DNA from: Metaphire vulgaris
Lineage: Eukaryota > Annelida > Clitellata > Crassiclitellata > Megascolecidae
DNA length: 64,000 nucleotides
Assembly (NCBI GenBank): GCA_018105865.1
Contig: CM030853.1
Span: 420,501 to 484,500 of the forward strand
Direction: 5' to 3'
This document shows, in pieces, positions 37,290 to 63,900 of this stretch; the first letter of the stretch is position 1, and each line of letters opens with the position of its first letter. The notes beneath the pieces are model-generated. The model searched no databases, was not told where the DNA came from, and saw only the letters and a list, made by a program, of their open reading frames with translations. Position numbers and translations under genes: made by a program.

Positions 37290-37850
37290 TCACTCGTGAA
37301 TTCACCATTGGATGCCATGATTCTGGGTTTGAATGGGAATCATCTAAAGAGCAGTGGATGTGGAGAGGGGTCATCAGGCTCTCAACCAGTCCGCCAGAGG
37401 CCCGGTGACTGGGGGCAAGGACTGCAGGTCCAGTCACAATTATTTATGAGGAAGGACGGACCCGGTCCTTCGAAATGTCAGCGTTCTTTCTGCCGAGGAG
37501 GAGGAGGAGGAGCTGCTGCATGCTGGTCGCCTGACGAACAGCGTTTGCGGTCGTGAGCGTCGATGGTCGATTCAGGGACTTGGTCGATTGGTCCGACCAA
37601 GATTCGATCTGGTCACGACATTCGACGCTTAGGTCGACGCATTACCATAGATACGCTTCAGAATGCAAATGTGAACGGTCGCAGCAGACAGTCAGGGTTG
37701 CTGACTTGCCTCCTCGGGGACGCCATTTGTGGGGTTCTTGATGTAGGCCTATCTCGGAAGGACGGACCACCCAGCAGCACTGCGTTCGTGACAGCATGGA
37801 CCCCGCCCTCCCGCCATAAAGTGGCGTAACCAATGTTCCGGAATAGGGAG
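37290..37850 (+). other. CpG-rich open stretch of unknown nature
   Basis: This block is much richer in CpG than its surroundings and is open in overlapping plus-strand frames: NSPLDAMILGLNGNHLKSSG to 37556, then other frames to 37829. It may be exonic, perhaps a remote part of the MEF2-like locus or a first exon and CpG island, but no domain or convincing splice pair is seen. Confidence 0.25.
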
Positions 37851-37953
37851 GCACGTCGGCATTTTAAGGTTGAAAAGTTTCCGACGAACTAAAAAGATCA
37901 ATATTAGTAAGGAATTCTTCGCAGATTCGCGTAATTTTCTTCGACAGTGCTAC

Positions 37954-38119
37954 CAATGGCGGCTCCACAGAGGGGCCCCGTGTCCCTATTGATTGCCTGC
38001 CCCCTGTTGGGACCCTATACTTAATACTGCATACCTAACAACAAATGGTTGCCCCCCATGATTAGAAGTTGCCACCCCAATGGCCCTCCCCCACTTGCCA
38101 AATCATGAAGCCGCCACTG
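37954..38119. mobile_element. MITE-like repeat, AATGGCGGCTCC ends
   Basis: Left end caatggcggctcc and right end aagccgccactg are inverted with mismatches. Flanking agtgctac and catgctac agree at six of eight bases. A related element seems to lie at 63456-63655. Confidence 0.55.
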
Positions 38120-38145
38120 CATGCTACCCCCTTCCATCTTATCCT

Positions 38146-38311
38146 CATAGACGGATTTAGAGTTTAATATTTGGGAAGGCTAGCATGGAGATCTGGGGTG
38201 CCATCCAGCACGCGACAGACCTGGTGTTGATGGAAAAACATTTTTTTTGTTTTGGTGGGATTAGCTGGGTAGGCTTAAGCCTACCCTAGCCTTTAATAAA
38301 ATCCACCTATG
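38146..38311. mobile_element. hAT-type MITE, CATAGRYGGATTT ends
   Basis: Left end CATAGACGGATTTAG and right end AAATCCACCTATG are inverted with few mismatches. Flanking 8-mers cttatcct and cttatcat differ at one base. Length 166 bp, no coding capacity. Confidence 0.7.
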
Positions 38312-39195
38312 CTTATCATCCCAGTTCCCGCAGAAAATTCTTTACGATTTTGATATTAGGGGATAATTAGGTCTATGATCCCCATCTATATTCCAGTCGA
38401 GACCATAGATATTAACTATACACTAAATAACAGCATCTATGGTAGAGGCAGCGCGGTATTTAAATTAACCGGATATGGTCGTGTTTACTTGAAATTCTGT
38501 TTGTTTTTATTATCATTGACGTCTATATATAGCCGATGTTTTTATTAGGCCATATTTGCTGTTGACTTCGGTGAAAATAAAGCATTTGATTGAATTTCAT
38601 AAAGAACGAACAAGCAGAAGGAAAGCCGTAATAATTATTGCGCTGTTAAATGCTGAAACAAAAGAAAATAGCCGTTCTCTTGCTTCTGCCAAAATACATG
38701 TAGCGTAAAATAGTAGAATGCGGTGGCAGAAACAGGAGATGGTGAGTGTTAAATTATTTATAGGCCTACATTTTATTAAAAATACATGTATTCTGATGCA
38801 ATCCCCAATGGCCCGTGGGGTGCCATTTGAATACCCTTGCACTGCAGGGGACTACACGGCTCACACCGATTAGGGCAGGTCGTAGGCTAAGTCCTGGTAA
38901 GTTCTGATTAATGGATCATTCTTCTTTTTAGGAGGCAGATCTAAAGGGGCACAGGACACGTGTCCCCAAAGCACGCCAAGAATTTGGTTAGTTTCTCTTT
39001 ATGGCTGATAGCCGAGAAGTTGTAAAGGCGCAGAGAAAGTGACACGAAGCACGAAATGAATTCATTAATCGGCCTCTGCATGTATGTATGGTCACGACTG
39101 GTACGAAATATCTAATATTTTGAGGAGTGGACTGAACAGGAGCTGAGGGGCGAAGCCAGCTCTAGACCTTGTTTTGTCCCGCCACTGACGAGAAT

Positions 39196-39380
39196 CAGGG
39201 GCGGCGCTGGGTTATGTTGGCTGGGTGGGTCTAATGCAATCTATACAACCAGGACCCGGCTCAGACTACCCTCTCCAAAAACCTCCGTATTTGCTCAGGT
39301 GACCCTGCCCAAGGCTTTGGGGGGGGCAGTTGGGGGGCAGTTGCCCGGACCCGCGGACCCACCCCCTAGCGCCGTTCCTG
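39196..39380. mobile_element. MITE-like repeat, CAGGGGCGGCGCT ends
   Basis: The left CAGGGGCGGCGCT and right AGCGCCGTTCCTG are inverted with two mismatches around 185 bp of GC-rich sequence. A target duplication is not clear. Confidence 0.55.
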
Positions 39381-39767
39381 AGTCGATAATTGTCATGATT
39401 TTCAGTTTTTTTTAAAATACACAACTAAATCCTCGAGCTAGTAAAGAGTGAGAATGCTATCAGGTCCATAGGGCCAATACTCCCAAATATGTTTCAGTGG
39501 AATCGACAATACTTTCCTGTCTGAATTCGACTGCGTCCGTCCGCCAGGAGGCGCTCGATGTCAGCGCGTCGGCGGCGGCGACGGGTTGCAGTCGATCGAT
39601 AGGTGGCGCCGGTTGTCACCGAAGACTAATTATCGCAGGAGTGTACTGACCAGCAGCAGCAGCAGCTGGTCTGCGGGAGACGTCTCACTTCTTCTGTCAA
39701 CTGCGACTTCTAATGAAAGCGTTTAGGTAGAGAAACTCCGACTTCTCGGTAATCTGTATTCTCAGAA

Positions 39768-53778
<14,011 letters not shown>

Positions 53779-53803
53779 TTGTTCTGCTGCGCTGAACGGG
53801 ATC

Positions 53804-53804
<1 letters not shown>

Positions 53805-53838
<34 letters not shown>
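53805..53838 (+). repeat. (CAT)n microsatellite in the probable 3' UTR
   Basis: ATC trinucleotide run 27 bp after the stop codon of the receptor-like gene. Confidence 0.95.
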
Positions 53839-54228
53839 GCCGCTGACTTGGAAGCGACCGATCCGATTCGATATGTGTCATTCGCGTTACGTTATGCACT
53901 CTTCCGTCTTCACCAACAGCAAGCATTGGACCAGAGCAGTACGCTCCGAGGAACAAACGCACGATGCAAATCCTTTATTATTGGGAAATGCTGTCGCATG
54001 CGATTCGCCAGGATGTCGTCAGAACGGCCCGAACGATAAGAGACATCTAACGGCATATTCCTTATAGGCACCGAATGGCCTTCAATTGGTGCAAATTTCA
54101 TAAGAATCGGAGAACAAAGTTATTTTCGCACATAAAATTACTGCAGCTCCCTTATAGGCATCGAATGAGCTTCAAATGGTGTGAGTTTCAAGAGAATCGG
54201 AGGACACAAAATTTTTACGACCAAAAAA

Positions 54229-57200
54229 TACCGTGGACTATAGTCCATGAAAAATTTTCGGGCGACCCAAAAATTCATGTCGATATATTGCTCACATTTC
54301 GCTTTAGAACCTCAAGCGCCCCCACTGATGTCAGAGGACTAGAAAAAGCCGTCACTTTCCACCCTATTAATGTGTCTATATTGCAAAATATAATAATGGT
54401 AGCGATACATTGCATAGATGTTTAACCCCTTAAAGCAGTCAGACACCCGATAGATATCCAAAATGCGGGTCCAGATTCCTTTGTAGGCATCGACTGGGCT
54501 TCAATCGGTGCAAATATGATAGCCCTACGACACCACAAATTTTCGCTCAAGTTTCGAAAAATACCGTGGACTATAGTCCATGAAAAATTTTCAGGCGACC
54601 CAAAAATTCATGTCGATATATTGCTCACATTTCGCTTTAGAACCCTCAAGCGCCCCCCACTGATGTCAGAGGACTAGAAAAAGCCGTCACTTTCCACCCT
54701 ATTAATGTGTCTATATTGCAAAATATAATAATGGTAGCGATACATTGCATAGATGTTTAACCCCTTAAAGCAGTCAGACACCCGATAGATATCCAAAATG
54801 CGGGTCCAGATTCCTTGTAGGCATCGACTGGGCTTCAATCGGTGCAAATATGATAGCCCTACGACACCACAAATTTTCGCTCAAGTTTCGAAAAAATACC
54901 GTGGACTATATAGTCCATGAAAAATTTTCGGGCGACCCAAAAATTCATGTCGATATATTGCTCACATTTCGCTTTAGAACCCTCAAGCGCCCCCCACTGA
55001 TGTCAGAGGACTAGAAAAAGCCGTCACTTTCCACCCTATTAATGTGTCTATATTGCAAAATATAATAATGGTAGCGATACATTGCATAGATGTTTAACCC
55101 CTTAAAGCAGTCAGACACCCGATAGATATCCAAAATGCGGGTCCAGATTCCTTGTAGGCATCGACTGGGCTTCAATCGGTGCAAATATGATAGCCCTACG
55201 ACACCACAAATTTTCGCTCAAGTTTCGAAAAAATACCGTGGACTATAGTCCATGAAAAATTTTCGGGCGACCCAAAAATTCATGTCGATATATTGCTCAC
55301 ATTTCGCTTTAGAACCCTCAAGCGCCCCCCACTGATGTCAGAGGACTAGAAAAAGCCGTCACTTTCCACCCCTATTAATGTGTCTATATTGCAAAATATA
55401 ATAATGGTAGCGATACATTGCATAGATGTTTAACCCTTAAAGCAGTCAGACACCCGATAGATATCCAAAATGCGGGTCCAGATTCCTTGTAGGCATCGAC
55501 TGGGCTTCAATCGGTGCAAATATGATAGCCCTACGACACCACAAATTTTCGCTCAAGTTTCGAAAAAATACCGTGGACTATAGTCCATGAAAAATTTTCG
55601 GGCGACCCAAAAATTCATGTCGATATATTGCTCACATTTCGCTTTAGAACCCTCAAGCGCCCCCCACTGATGTCAGAGGACTAGAAAAAGCCGTCACTTT
55701 CCACCCTATTAATGTGTCTATATTGCAAAATATAATAATGGTAGCGATACATTGCATAGATGTTTAACCCCTTAAAGCAGTCAGACACCCGATAGATATC
55801 CAAAATGCGGGTCCAGATTCCTTGTAGGCATCGACTGGGCTTCAATCGGTGCAAATATGATAGCCCTACGACACCACAAATTTTCGCTCAAGTTTCGAAA
55901 AATACCGTGGACTATAGTCCATGAAAAATTTTCAGGCGACCCAAAAATTCATGTCGATATATTGCTCACATTTCGCTTTAGAACCCTCAAGCGCCCCCCA
56001 CTGATGTCAGAGGACTAGAAAAAGCCGTCACTTTCCACCCTTTTAATGTGTCTATATTGCAAAATATAATAATGGTAGCGATACATTGCATAGATGTTTA
56101 ACCCCTTAAAGCAGTCAGACACCCGATAGATATCCAAAATGCGGGTCCAGATTCCTTGTAGGCATCGACTGGGCTTCAATCGGTGCAAATATGATAGCCC
56201 TACGACACCACAAATTTTCGCTCAAATTTCGAAAAAATACCGTGGACTATAGTCCATGAAAAATTTCAGGCGACCCAAAAATTCATGTCGATATATTGCT
56301 CACATTTCGCTTTAGAACCCTCAAGCGCCCCCACTGATGTCAGAGGACTAGAAAAAGCCGTCACTTTCCACCCTTTTAATGTGTCTATATTGCAAAATAT
56401 AATAATGGTAGCGATACATTGCATAGATGTTTAACCCTTAAAGCAGTCAGACACCCGATAGATATCCAAAATGCGGGTCCAGATTCCTTGTAGGCATCGA
56501 CTGGGCTTCAATCGGTGCAAATATGATAGCCCTACGACACCACAAATTTTCGCTCAAATTTCGAAAAAATACCGTGGACTATAGTCCATGAAAAATTTTC
56601 AGGCGACCCAAAAATTCATGTCGATATATTGCTCACATTTCGCTTTAGAACCCTCAAGCGCCCCCCACTGATGTCAGAGGACTAGAAAAAGCCGTCACTT
56701 TCCACCCTATTAATGTGTCTATATTGCAAAATATAATAATGGTAGCGATACATTGCATAGATGTTTAACCCCTTAAAGCAGTCAGACACCCGATAGATAT
56801 CCAAACTGCGGGTCCAGATTCTTGTAGGCATCGACTGGGCTTCAATCGGTGCAAATATGATAGCCCTACGACACCACAAATTTTCGCTCAAGTTTCGAAA
56901 AAATACCGTGGACTATAGTCCATGAAAATTTTCAGGCGACCCAAAAATTCATGTCGATATATTGCTCACATTTCGCTTTAGAACCCTCAAGCGCCCCCAC
57001 TGATGTCAGAGGACTAGAAAAAGCCGTCACTTTCCACCCTATTAATGTGTCTATATTGCAAAAATATAATAATGGTAGCGATACATTGCATAGATGTTTA
57101 ACCCTTTAAAGCAGTCAGACACCCGATAGATATCCAAAATGCGGGTCCAGATTCCTTGTAGGCATCGACTGGGCTTCAATCGGTGCAAATATGATAGCCC

Positions 57201-57420
57201 TAAAGCAGTCAGACACACCACAAATTTTTCGCTCAAGTTTGAAAGCCCTACGAAAAATACGAAAAATACCGTGGACTATAGTCCATGAAAAATTTTCGGG
57301 CGACCCAAAAATTCATGTCGATATATTGCTCACATTTCGCTTTAGAACCCTCAAGCGCCCCCCACTGATGTCAGAGGACTAGAAAAAGCCGTCACTTTCC
57401 ACCCTATTAATGTGTCTATA
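54229..57420 (+). repeat. Satellite array, unit about 335 bp, roughly ten copies
   Basis: The landmark accgtggactatag begins near 54229, 54563, 54898, 55235, 55570, 55904, 56239, 56571, 56905 and 57268, giving spacings of 332-337 bp and a last one of 363 bp. Copies differ by few substitutions and single-base indels. Each unit has the perfect palindrome TGGACTATAGTCCA (54233-54246 in the first) and several TATA-rich segments. Short open frames inside are not genes. A diverged lead-in from about 54060 repeats part of the unit (ataggcaccgaatgg, ataggcatcgaatg). Confidence 0.95.
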
Positions 57421-57900
57421 CGCCAATGTCAACAACAACAACAGCAATTACAATAAAGGAACTCATCAGCCTTTTATGATAAACTTCAAATAGTTCTAAT
57501 TTTAGAATTTATCAACAGTAGGCCTAATCATAGACTAATATTTCATCAATGGGACACAACAGCACATAGCATAAGGAAAATATAACACCGACTAAAAGCT
57601 GATAACAACCGATATAGAACTACATAGTCAATTCAGAATCCCATTCTATAAAATTCTATAAATTCACGTTTATGTAAAAGAAAAGCTCAGTACGCAATAC
57701 TTTAGACTACATAGAAACATGCAAACTACCTATTGACTACATAGAAACAGGCATCCTTTTGTCCTATCGCAATTACTAAATTACAAATCGTAAAAAGCAA
57801 CACAAAACTTTTTAAACACGATTAAACCCCGACAACCAGCAAGATGGACAATAGAGAGAGACCAGGGCGTATTCGAGTATTCAATCGATTGTATGGCCGT
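57421..57900. other. AT-rich single-copy stretch after the satellite
   Basis: The satellite stops abruptly inside a unit (after gtgtctata). The next 480 bp are ordinary AT-rich sequence with no supported gene. Confidence 0.5.
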
Positions 57901-58320
57901 GCTTCTTGCCAACGATCGAAAAAAAATACCGTGGACTATAGTCCATGAAAATTTTCGGGCGACTTTTTCTCCTTTCAGCGCCTCTCGATGCGTATGGGTC
58001 ATCCACCTATTAATGTGTCTATATTGCAAATATTAATGGGCCCGTAGAGACTCTCATGCCGAGATCGAGATAGGCATCGACGGCTTCAACGGAAATACTT
58101 GTAGGCGTTTTTCGCTCAAATTTCGTTGGCGTCTTCCAAAAATTCATGTCGATATATTGACGATGCGGTGTTGAAACACAGACGACACATCAGATGGTGT
58201 TCAAAAAATATCTTACCAAGATCTGAGTCAGACGACGATATCCAAAATGTGGGTCCAGATTCCTTGTAGTAGCCTTGTAGATCTAGACATAACATCGCAC
58301 AAAAGTCAGCACTTTTAGAC
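57901..58320. other. Mosaic of satellite scraps and a piece like the TPR gene's last exon
   Basis: Short pieces of the 335-bp unit appear out of order: accgtggactatagtcc at 57928, attaatgtgtctatattgc at 58008, aggcatcgac near 58070, aaaattcatgtcgatatatt near 58138, and gtgggtccagattccttgta near 58250. Between them, 58160-58200 on the minus strand reads HHLMCRLCFN, matching PLMCRLCFN of the TPR gene at 60148-60180. Confidence 0.7.
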
Positions 58321-59980
58321 AATTTCAGTGCACCCGATGCCCTGAGCTGAACAGAAAAATACACAAATTCACTGTCCAGAGTGCTGAAGAATCACTCAGG
58401 CTGGCATCCTATCTTTCTCAACTACTGTTGATCAATCAAAATAGTCAAATTCTGAACGCTTTAACCTAATGGAGAAACATCTCCGCAAAATCTGAATTCT
58501 TTGCATTTAACATTACGGAAATCCAAGGACTGTCTGGTCAATAATTCTCATACACAGTTTGAATTATTCTGTAGCATTTATATGTACAACCATAGATATA
58601 AACTCAGGACAAAAAGAAATGCAAAATTAATGCATTATTCTATGCAATCCTTAATTTAAAATGTTTCAAGTCAACCAAATAGATATGAAATATTATACGA
58701 ATACTTAAGAACTTTTCCAAGTTCTTTCATCACTGCACAAATCACAGAAATTTCTGAAGTAAAGAGAATCATAGAGAATCAAACAGTTCAAAAATACCAA
58801 AATTTCAAAATTTCCAAACTGAAGAGAATCAAACAGTTCAAAAATAAACATTTTGAATAGTCGTACGCTAATCAAATAGACCGTAGTGATGAGTGGGAAG
58901 ACATGCTTCGTGATAAATACGCAAAAAGAAACTACAGTGAACCCAGTAAACCAAATGAGATTATACCAGCAGTTAGTGTATACATGTAGATCTACCAAAA
59001 AATTCTGCTTTGTATGACAGGTTTTATAGACAACGAAAACACAATTTATAATTAAAGGTCATCATTTATGTCCAAAATGTGCTAAAACTCACTTGCTGAC
59101 TTCTGTGAAATTTTAGAAAATTTGTGGGGTGCCAACCGCCGTTAAAAAGTAAGGAGGTGGAACGGTCCATCTATTGGGAGGTCTTGACAGCAGTCAACCC
59201 CCAAGTTTTGTGGCAGATCGCTGCCTACGGTGCCTACACTTATAGTATAGTCTCTTGCTCATTTGATTACTGCCCACTGTTATTTTAGCACTACAGATTT
59301 TCAATTAATCAGCGCAAATTTTGTGTATCATTGCACGTTAAGAAAGTCAACCAGTCAACACAGTCAACCTCCTCAAGGCCATTGACAAGAGTAACATACA
59401 GAGGCACTGTGAAAGCAGTCACAGCAGAAGTAAACAAAACAGAGTTATGCTCCAATTAATATACACAAACTAAAAATATCAAGATAAAGAGAAAAGAAAC
59501 TCTGACAGACACCGTCAAAGAAAATACACAAATTAAACAAACACTCTCCTATCACAAAAAAACACAACAGAGCATAAAAGAGAAAGCAAAAATTAACAAC
59601 CATCTGCCTATGATGATAACATGTTGCCATGCTAAAAAAATTCAACCTTTTCAACTTAAGTGAGTGATTAATATATAAAATAACTTGTTTAACCCATTTA
59701 CCGGCCATATTTATTTGCAACGTAACGCAAAATGGATGCACCGTAGATGCCATGGCCAGTAAAGGGGTTAAAATAACGCAAGCGGCAGTAATTCTGACAA
59801 TGCCAAAATACAACCACAAGGACATCTTCTACGTGAGAGTGGACACAAAGACAACTGCAAAGCAGTGATCAGACAGACAGTCACATATCTACTTCTCAAA
59901 ATCAAATGTTTACGTAGACAGATCATTTATCAACAGGATCCACTGATTCGGTGCTGATGTCAATGCTTAGCAGTAAAAAT
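58321..59980. other. AT-rich stretch 3' of the TPR gene
   Basis: I see no exon here; long minus-strand frames (58705-58998, 59445-59825) are AT-driven and have no domain or splice context. Part of it probably holds the 3' UTR of the TPR gene. Confidence 0.45.
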
Positions 59981-62823
59981 CTACTCCTTCCCAAGTTTTT
60001 TGGCCACGTGTGAATACTTCATCAACTCCGCCTTGTACTTCTCTGTCTTGACATGCTTTGGACCGTATATATCGACCGCTATTTCGTACGCCTGCTTGTA
60101 AGCGCCGTATGCGTTCTTTTCGTCGTTGTCGCGTCCGTAGACGACCCCCATGTTGAAGCAGAGACGACACATGAGGGGACACTTTGGACCCACCAAGTCT
60201 TCGCAGCGACGCTTGGTCTCGCCGTAGATCTGTAAACGGTCAACACAAGCTCTTTGAAATTTATATCAAAATCCGCCAACTCATCACTGCCTTCTCCCAG
60301 GCTCTTTACAGACAGGACCATGAAAAATTCATTGCTAAGCGACCTACAACTGTTCATCTCTGTCAAAAGCATATCCTGGTCCTCTTTCCACAGAACTTCT
60401 CCTCTTCTCCTTTACTCCGAATTCAAAGAGAAAAGTACTGCACCAAAAAAAAACCCAGTTGGCGTTTCGTTCGATGTCAACAACAGAATCCCAGTTCTCT
60501 TTGATTTCTCAACTCTACTTACTCACGGTCCATCCATGGCTGGCCACATGTCCTAGAATTCACAGGATACTGGAAACAGCCAGGCGGACTAATCGCTGTA
60601 TTCTTTCTGTCCCGGTCAAACTCCTGCACATATCTTCATTAGGCTTCATTTGTCAAAAGCTCTGCAGAAAATTTTAAACTGTCGTCACTGGCTCCGAACT
60701 TTCTAAGTGGTCACGGAACAGTCACACGACTCATAAAGGGCAGTGAAATAATGAAACTTAAGTTTTACTCCGACTCTGATGACATGAAACCTGACAAAAG
60801 ACAGCAATGGTTTAGCCACGGGGTCCCGGCCCCCCTATTTTGGTCGTTAGATTCGTCCAAAACTGGTTAGTAGTTGGGAGGGGGTTAAAGGGTAGTATTA
60901 GATTGAGGATAATGCACCAGAGATAGTAGGGTTTAAAGCATTTGAGATGGCCTTTTTTGCTTGTTATGACTTTTTGGTCAAAAAATGTCTAAGTGCCCCC
61001 CCTTCCCCTCCCCTATTCCAGAAACCTGGTTATGCCACTCGGATAAAGACAAATCACCTTCAGCTGTTCTTCTTTGTTTCCACGATATAGAGTTGCCTTT
61101 GTCAGCTGAGCCTCCAATTCGTGTCCATAGTCCTTCAACTAAACAACAACAACAACAAACAGAGGCAAAGTGCTCTTGACTTTGGCATTCAGCTATGTTT
61201 ATTGCGCTATATAAATTGACGTTTTAACATAACATAGAGGCACACAAGCACCGCTAACAACGGCTTCTCTTTCGTGAGTTGTTTATTGTTACACTGTTTC
61301 TGCACACACAGCAATCACAGCACACCCAGCATCCATGAAAGATCTCTCAAGAAATGCGCTGCAAAAAGAACTTACCAAACTAGTCTACATCGCTGTTTAT
61401 CTCTACGCAACAATGGTCTAAAATCCGATAACATATCGATGTTGAATAAACATGGAAGCAGCAGAGTGTTGTACCTCCTCATAGAGACTGATTGCCCTTT
61501 CAACCTCTTTGCAACCAAGCTCAATCATTTCCTTCTTCGTCTTATTTTTGGTGAAAAGCTTTGACACGGAGAAAGCGTCACATCTGCTGGCTATGCCACC
61601 ACGTGCATACGCCTTCTTAATAAGTTGCAGTGCAAGGTATTTCTACAAAGACAAGAATTACTATTATTGTTTTCCTATTGTTATTATTACTATTACTATT
61701 ACTATTATTATTATTATTACTATTACTATTATTATTACTATTTATTATTATTACTGTTACTGTTGTTGTTGTTGTTATAATTATTTCAGTCTCCTAAATG
61801 TGCCACTTGCAATGATAACAAAAACAATAACAAAAACTAGACAAAGTGAAGTGTACATTCCACTTTCAACAACTGGTGAAAATAAATTCACCTTGTACTT
61901 CTTTTCGTTCCGCTTTGGACTGTTGTTGATGATCCGAATGGCTTCTTCGTGCATAGAGATGATGTCATTGAGTTCTGGAATTTCTTTTGCACTCTGAGTA
62001 GGAGGCAAACACTGCGGTAACAATGCAATGAGTCTCCATTCGATTATTAAAAGCTGAGACAGAACTTTAAGACAGAAGATCAAAATTAATTTATTAGAAG
62101 AAAGGCAAAAAATGAAAATATCTTAAGTTGAATAATAATTACTGAATTGAGATATCTCAGACATTAAGCAATTGCTGACATGCATAATAGTTCAGCTGAG
62201 GGGCCACTTAATTATGAAACTGGTTAGAAGTAAACCTTGTCACAAAAAATTTACAAAAACTAAAGCCAAAATGAAAGATGTTCTAAAACCTTCCCAACCC
62301 AATAACCACGCTGGCTTAACGAAGAATTCAAACAAGTCTAAAATTTTATCAATCTTAAGAGCACAAGCATTCACTGTTAATGAATTTTGTCAAAATCAAA
62401 CATGAGTCAGATATGGAAAAATGTCCAAAAAAATTACACTCATAAGAGAGTCTTTTAGAAACCTATGCACAGCATTATTTCACAATGCTTTCTGTTAATT
62501 CCATGAGACTGGACAGCAACTGCCTTCAAACCTCAGACTATAACCACCACTAATGCAGAACACTTACGAGTGACTTGATGTGCGCAATGTGTCCGTAGAC
62601 GTACATCAGTTTCTCATTGCGTTCTTCCTCTTCCCATTGCTGGGGAAACTTTTTGACCATGTCAAGACAGTCCTCGGCCACTTTCAACGCCTCTTTATAT
62701 TTTCCAGCTTGAGCCCTTCAAAATACACCACCACCCACCAATGACACTTTCAAAGACAAGTATTCACTATTATTATTATTATTATTATTATTAGTAGTAG
62801 TAGTATCATCATTATTATTATTG

Positions 62824-62878
<55 letters not shown>

Positions 62879-63900
62879 TATTATTATTATTACACTGACA
62901 ATTAATTATGTGCCATAGTACCTAACATCAGGAGCAATGCCACATTACAGTCAAACTCTATTAAAATAACAATAAACATAAGATAAGAAACCTCAACAGC
63001 CTTTACTCAACTAGAGTCAATGCATTTGACTCAACCCAGAGTCATCTAATTTTGTTGGTTAAGCAAGATAAACAGTAAAACCTCATTAAGCAGAATTCAG
63101 TTGACAACCATCCTCAGTTAAAACAGGCCATTGGGGCATACACTGTCCACATGAGGCAAACCATGATGACAACAACAACAAAAATGGCAATTACTCATAT
63201 TCAATATAGGGCGATGGCAGATGACTAGAAGAGCTCAGTCAATTTACAGTCATGCATCTTCTGATCAAAAGTTTTTTCTCTGCTTACATCAGGCGACTGA
63301 CATCCTCGAATCTAGACGCCGTGATGTGCGGACCATACACAAGGTCCTTCTCCATCTGTCTAATCTCCTTCTCATAACCCTCGCACATCTGGTCGTAATT
63401 TTCATCACCACACTGTTAACCAACACAGATACCATCACAATAAGACGTAGTAGCAGCGGCGGCTCCAGGATTTGGCAAGTGGGGGGGGGGCGTTGGGATA
63501 GCAACTTCTAAGCATGGGGGGAAAACAATTTTTCATAATCCTGGACTAGTATAGTTGCTTAGAATGAGTGCACTAAAGTATGGTGGATCACTGGGGCCAG
63601 ACATTCAATAGGGGGCATGCCCCCCTCCCCCGGACTTCCCTGTGGAGCCACCTGTGCATAAAAGTAAACATGAAAGAGACTGTAACTACGGAGACTCAGA
63701 ATTCAGATGAATGCCAACGTTTTCTCCCGATTTCTTACTTCTCTCCAATAGTAGAGCAGAGTTTCACTGAATTCGTCATCATAGAGTCGTTTGAATGCAC
63801 CCATGTCAAGCAGAAATTCCTGCAACCATTTACAGTACAGTCTCCTGTCTTCATCATATTTGGCGTTTCTCTTCAGGAAGAGAAGATGATGAGGATACTC
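59981..63900 (-). CDS. TPR-repeat protein, C-terminal 344 residues, seven exons
   Basis: Minus-strand exons, 5' to 3': 63900-63739, 63412-63288, 62715-62568, 61993-61892, 61642-61475, 61138-61058 and 60229-59981 (stop at 59983-59981). All have AG/GT borders and continuous phase (1035 bp, 344 codons plus stop). TPR-like helix pairs are seen in the third exon (QAGKYKEALKVAEDCLDMV...YVYGHIAHIK) and in the last (CRLCFNMGVVYGRDN, NAYGAYKQAYEIAVDIYGP). The others are helical and charged (EFLLDMGAFKRLYDD, EGYEKEIRQMEKDLVYGPH, MHEEAIRIINNS). TPR domains act as protein-binding scaffolds. I could not place it in a named family. The N-terminus lies beyond the window. Confidence 0.88.
61682..61776 (+). 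repeat. (TTA/CTA/GTT) trinucleotide stretch
   Basis: Mixed trinucleotide array of about 95 bp, 40 bp 5' of a TPR-gene exon on the minus strand. Confidence 0.85.
62767..62893 (+). repeat. (ATT)n(CAT)n(ATT)n compound microsatellite
   Basis: Compound trinucleotide array in the intron between the second and third TPR exons, with a CAT core of about 57 bp. Confidence 0.95.
63456..63655. mobile_element. MITE-like repeat, GGCGGCTCCAGG ends
   Basis: Left end cagcggcggctccagg and right end ccctgtggagccacctg are inverted with mismatches, enclosing G- and C-runs (gggggggggg, ccccctccccc). It resembles the element at 37954-38119. It lies in the intron between the first two TPR exons. Confidence 0.55.

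Noticed and set aside
54229..57420. CRISPR-like array or tandem gene copies
   Set aside because: Unit length is 335 bp without short repeat and spacer structure, frames are short and broken, and the DNA is eukaryotic.
58705..59825. Minus-strand frames of 97 and 126 residues
   Set aside because: AT-driven, low in charged residues, no domain, no splice signals.
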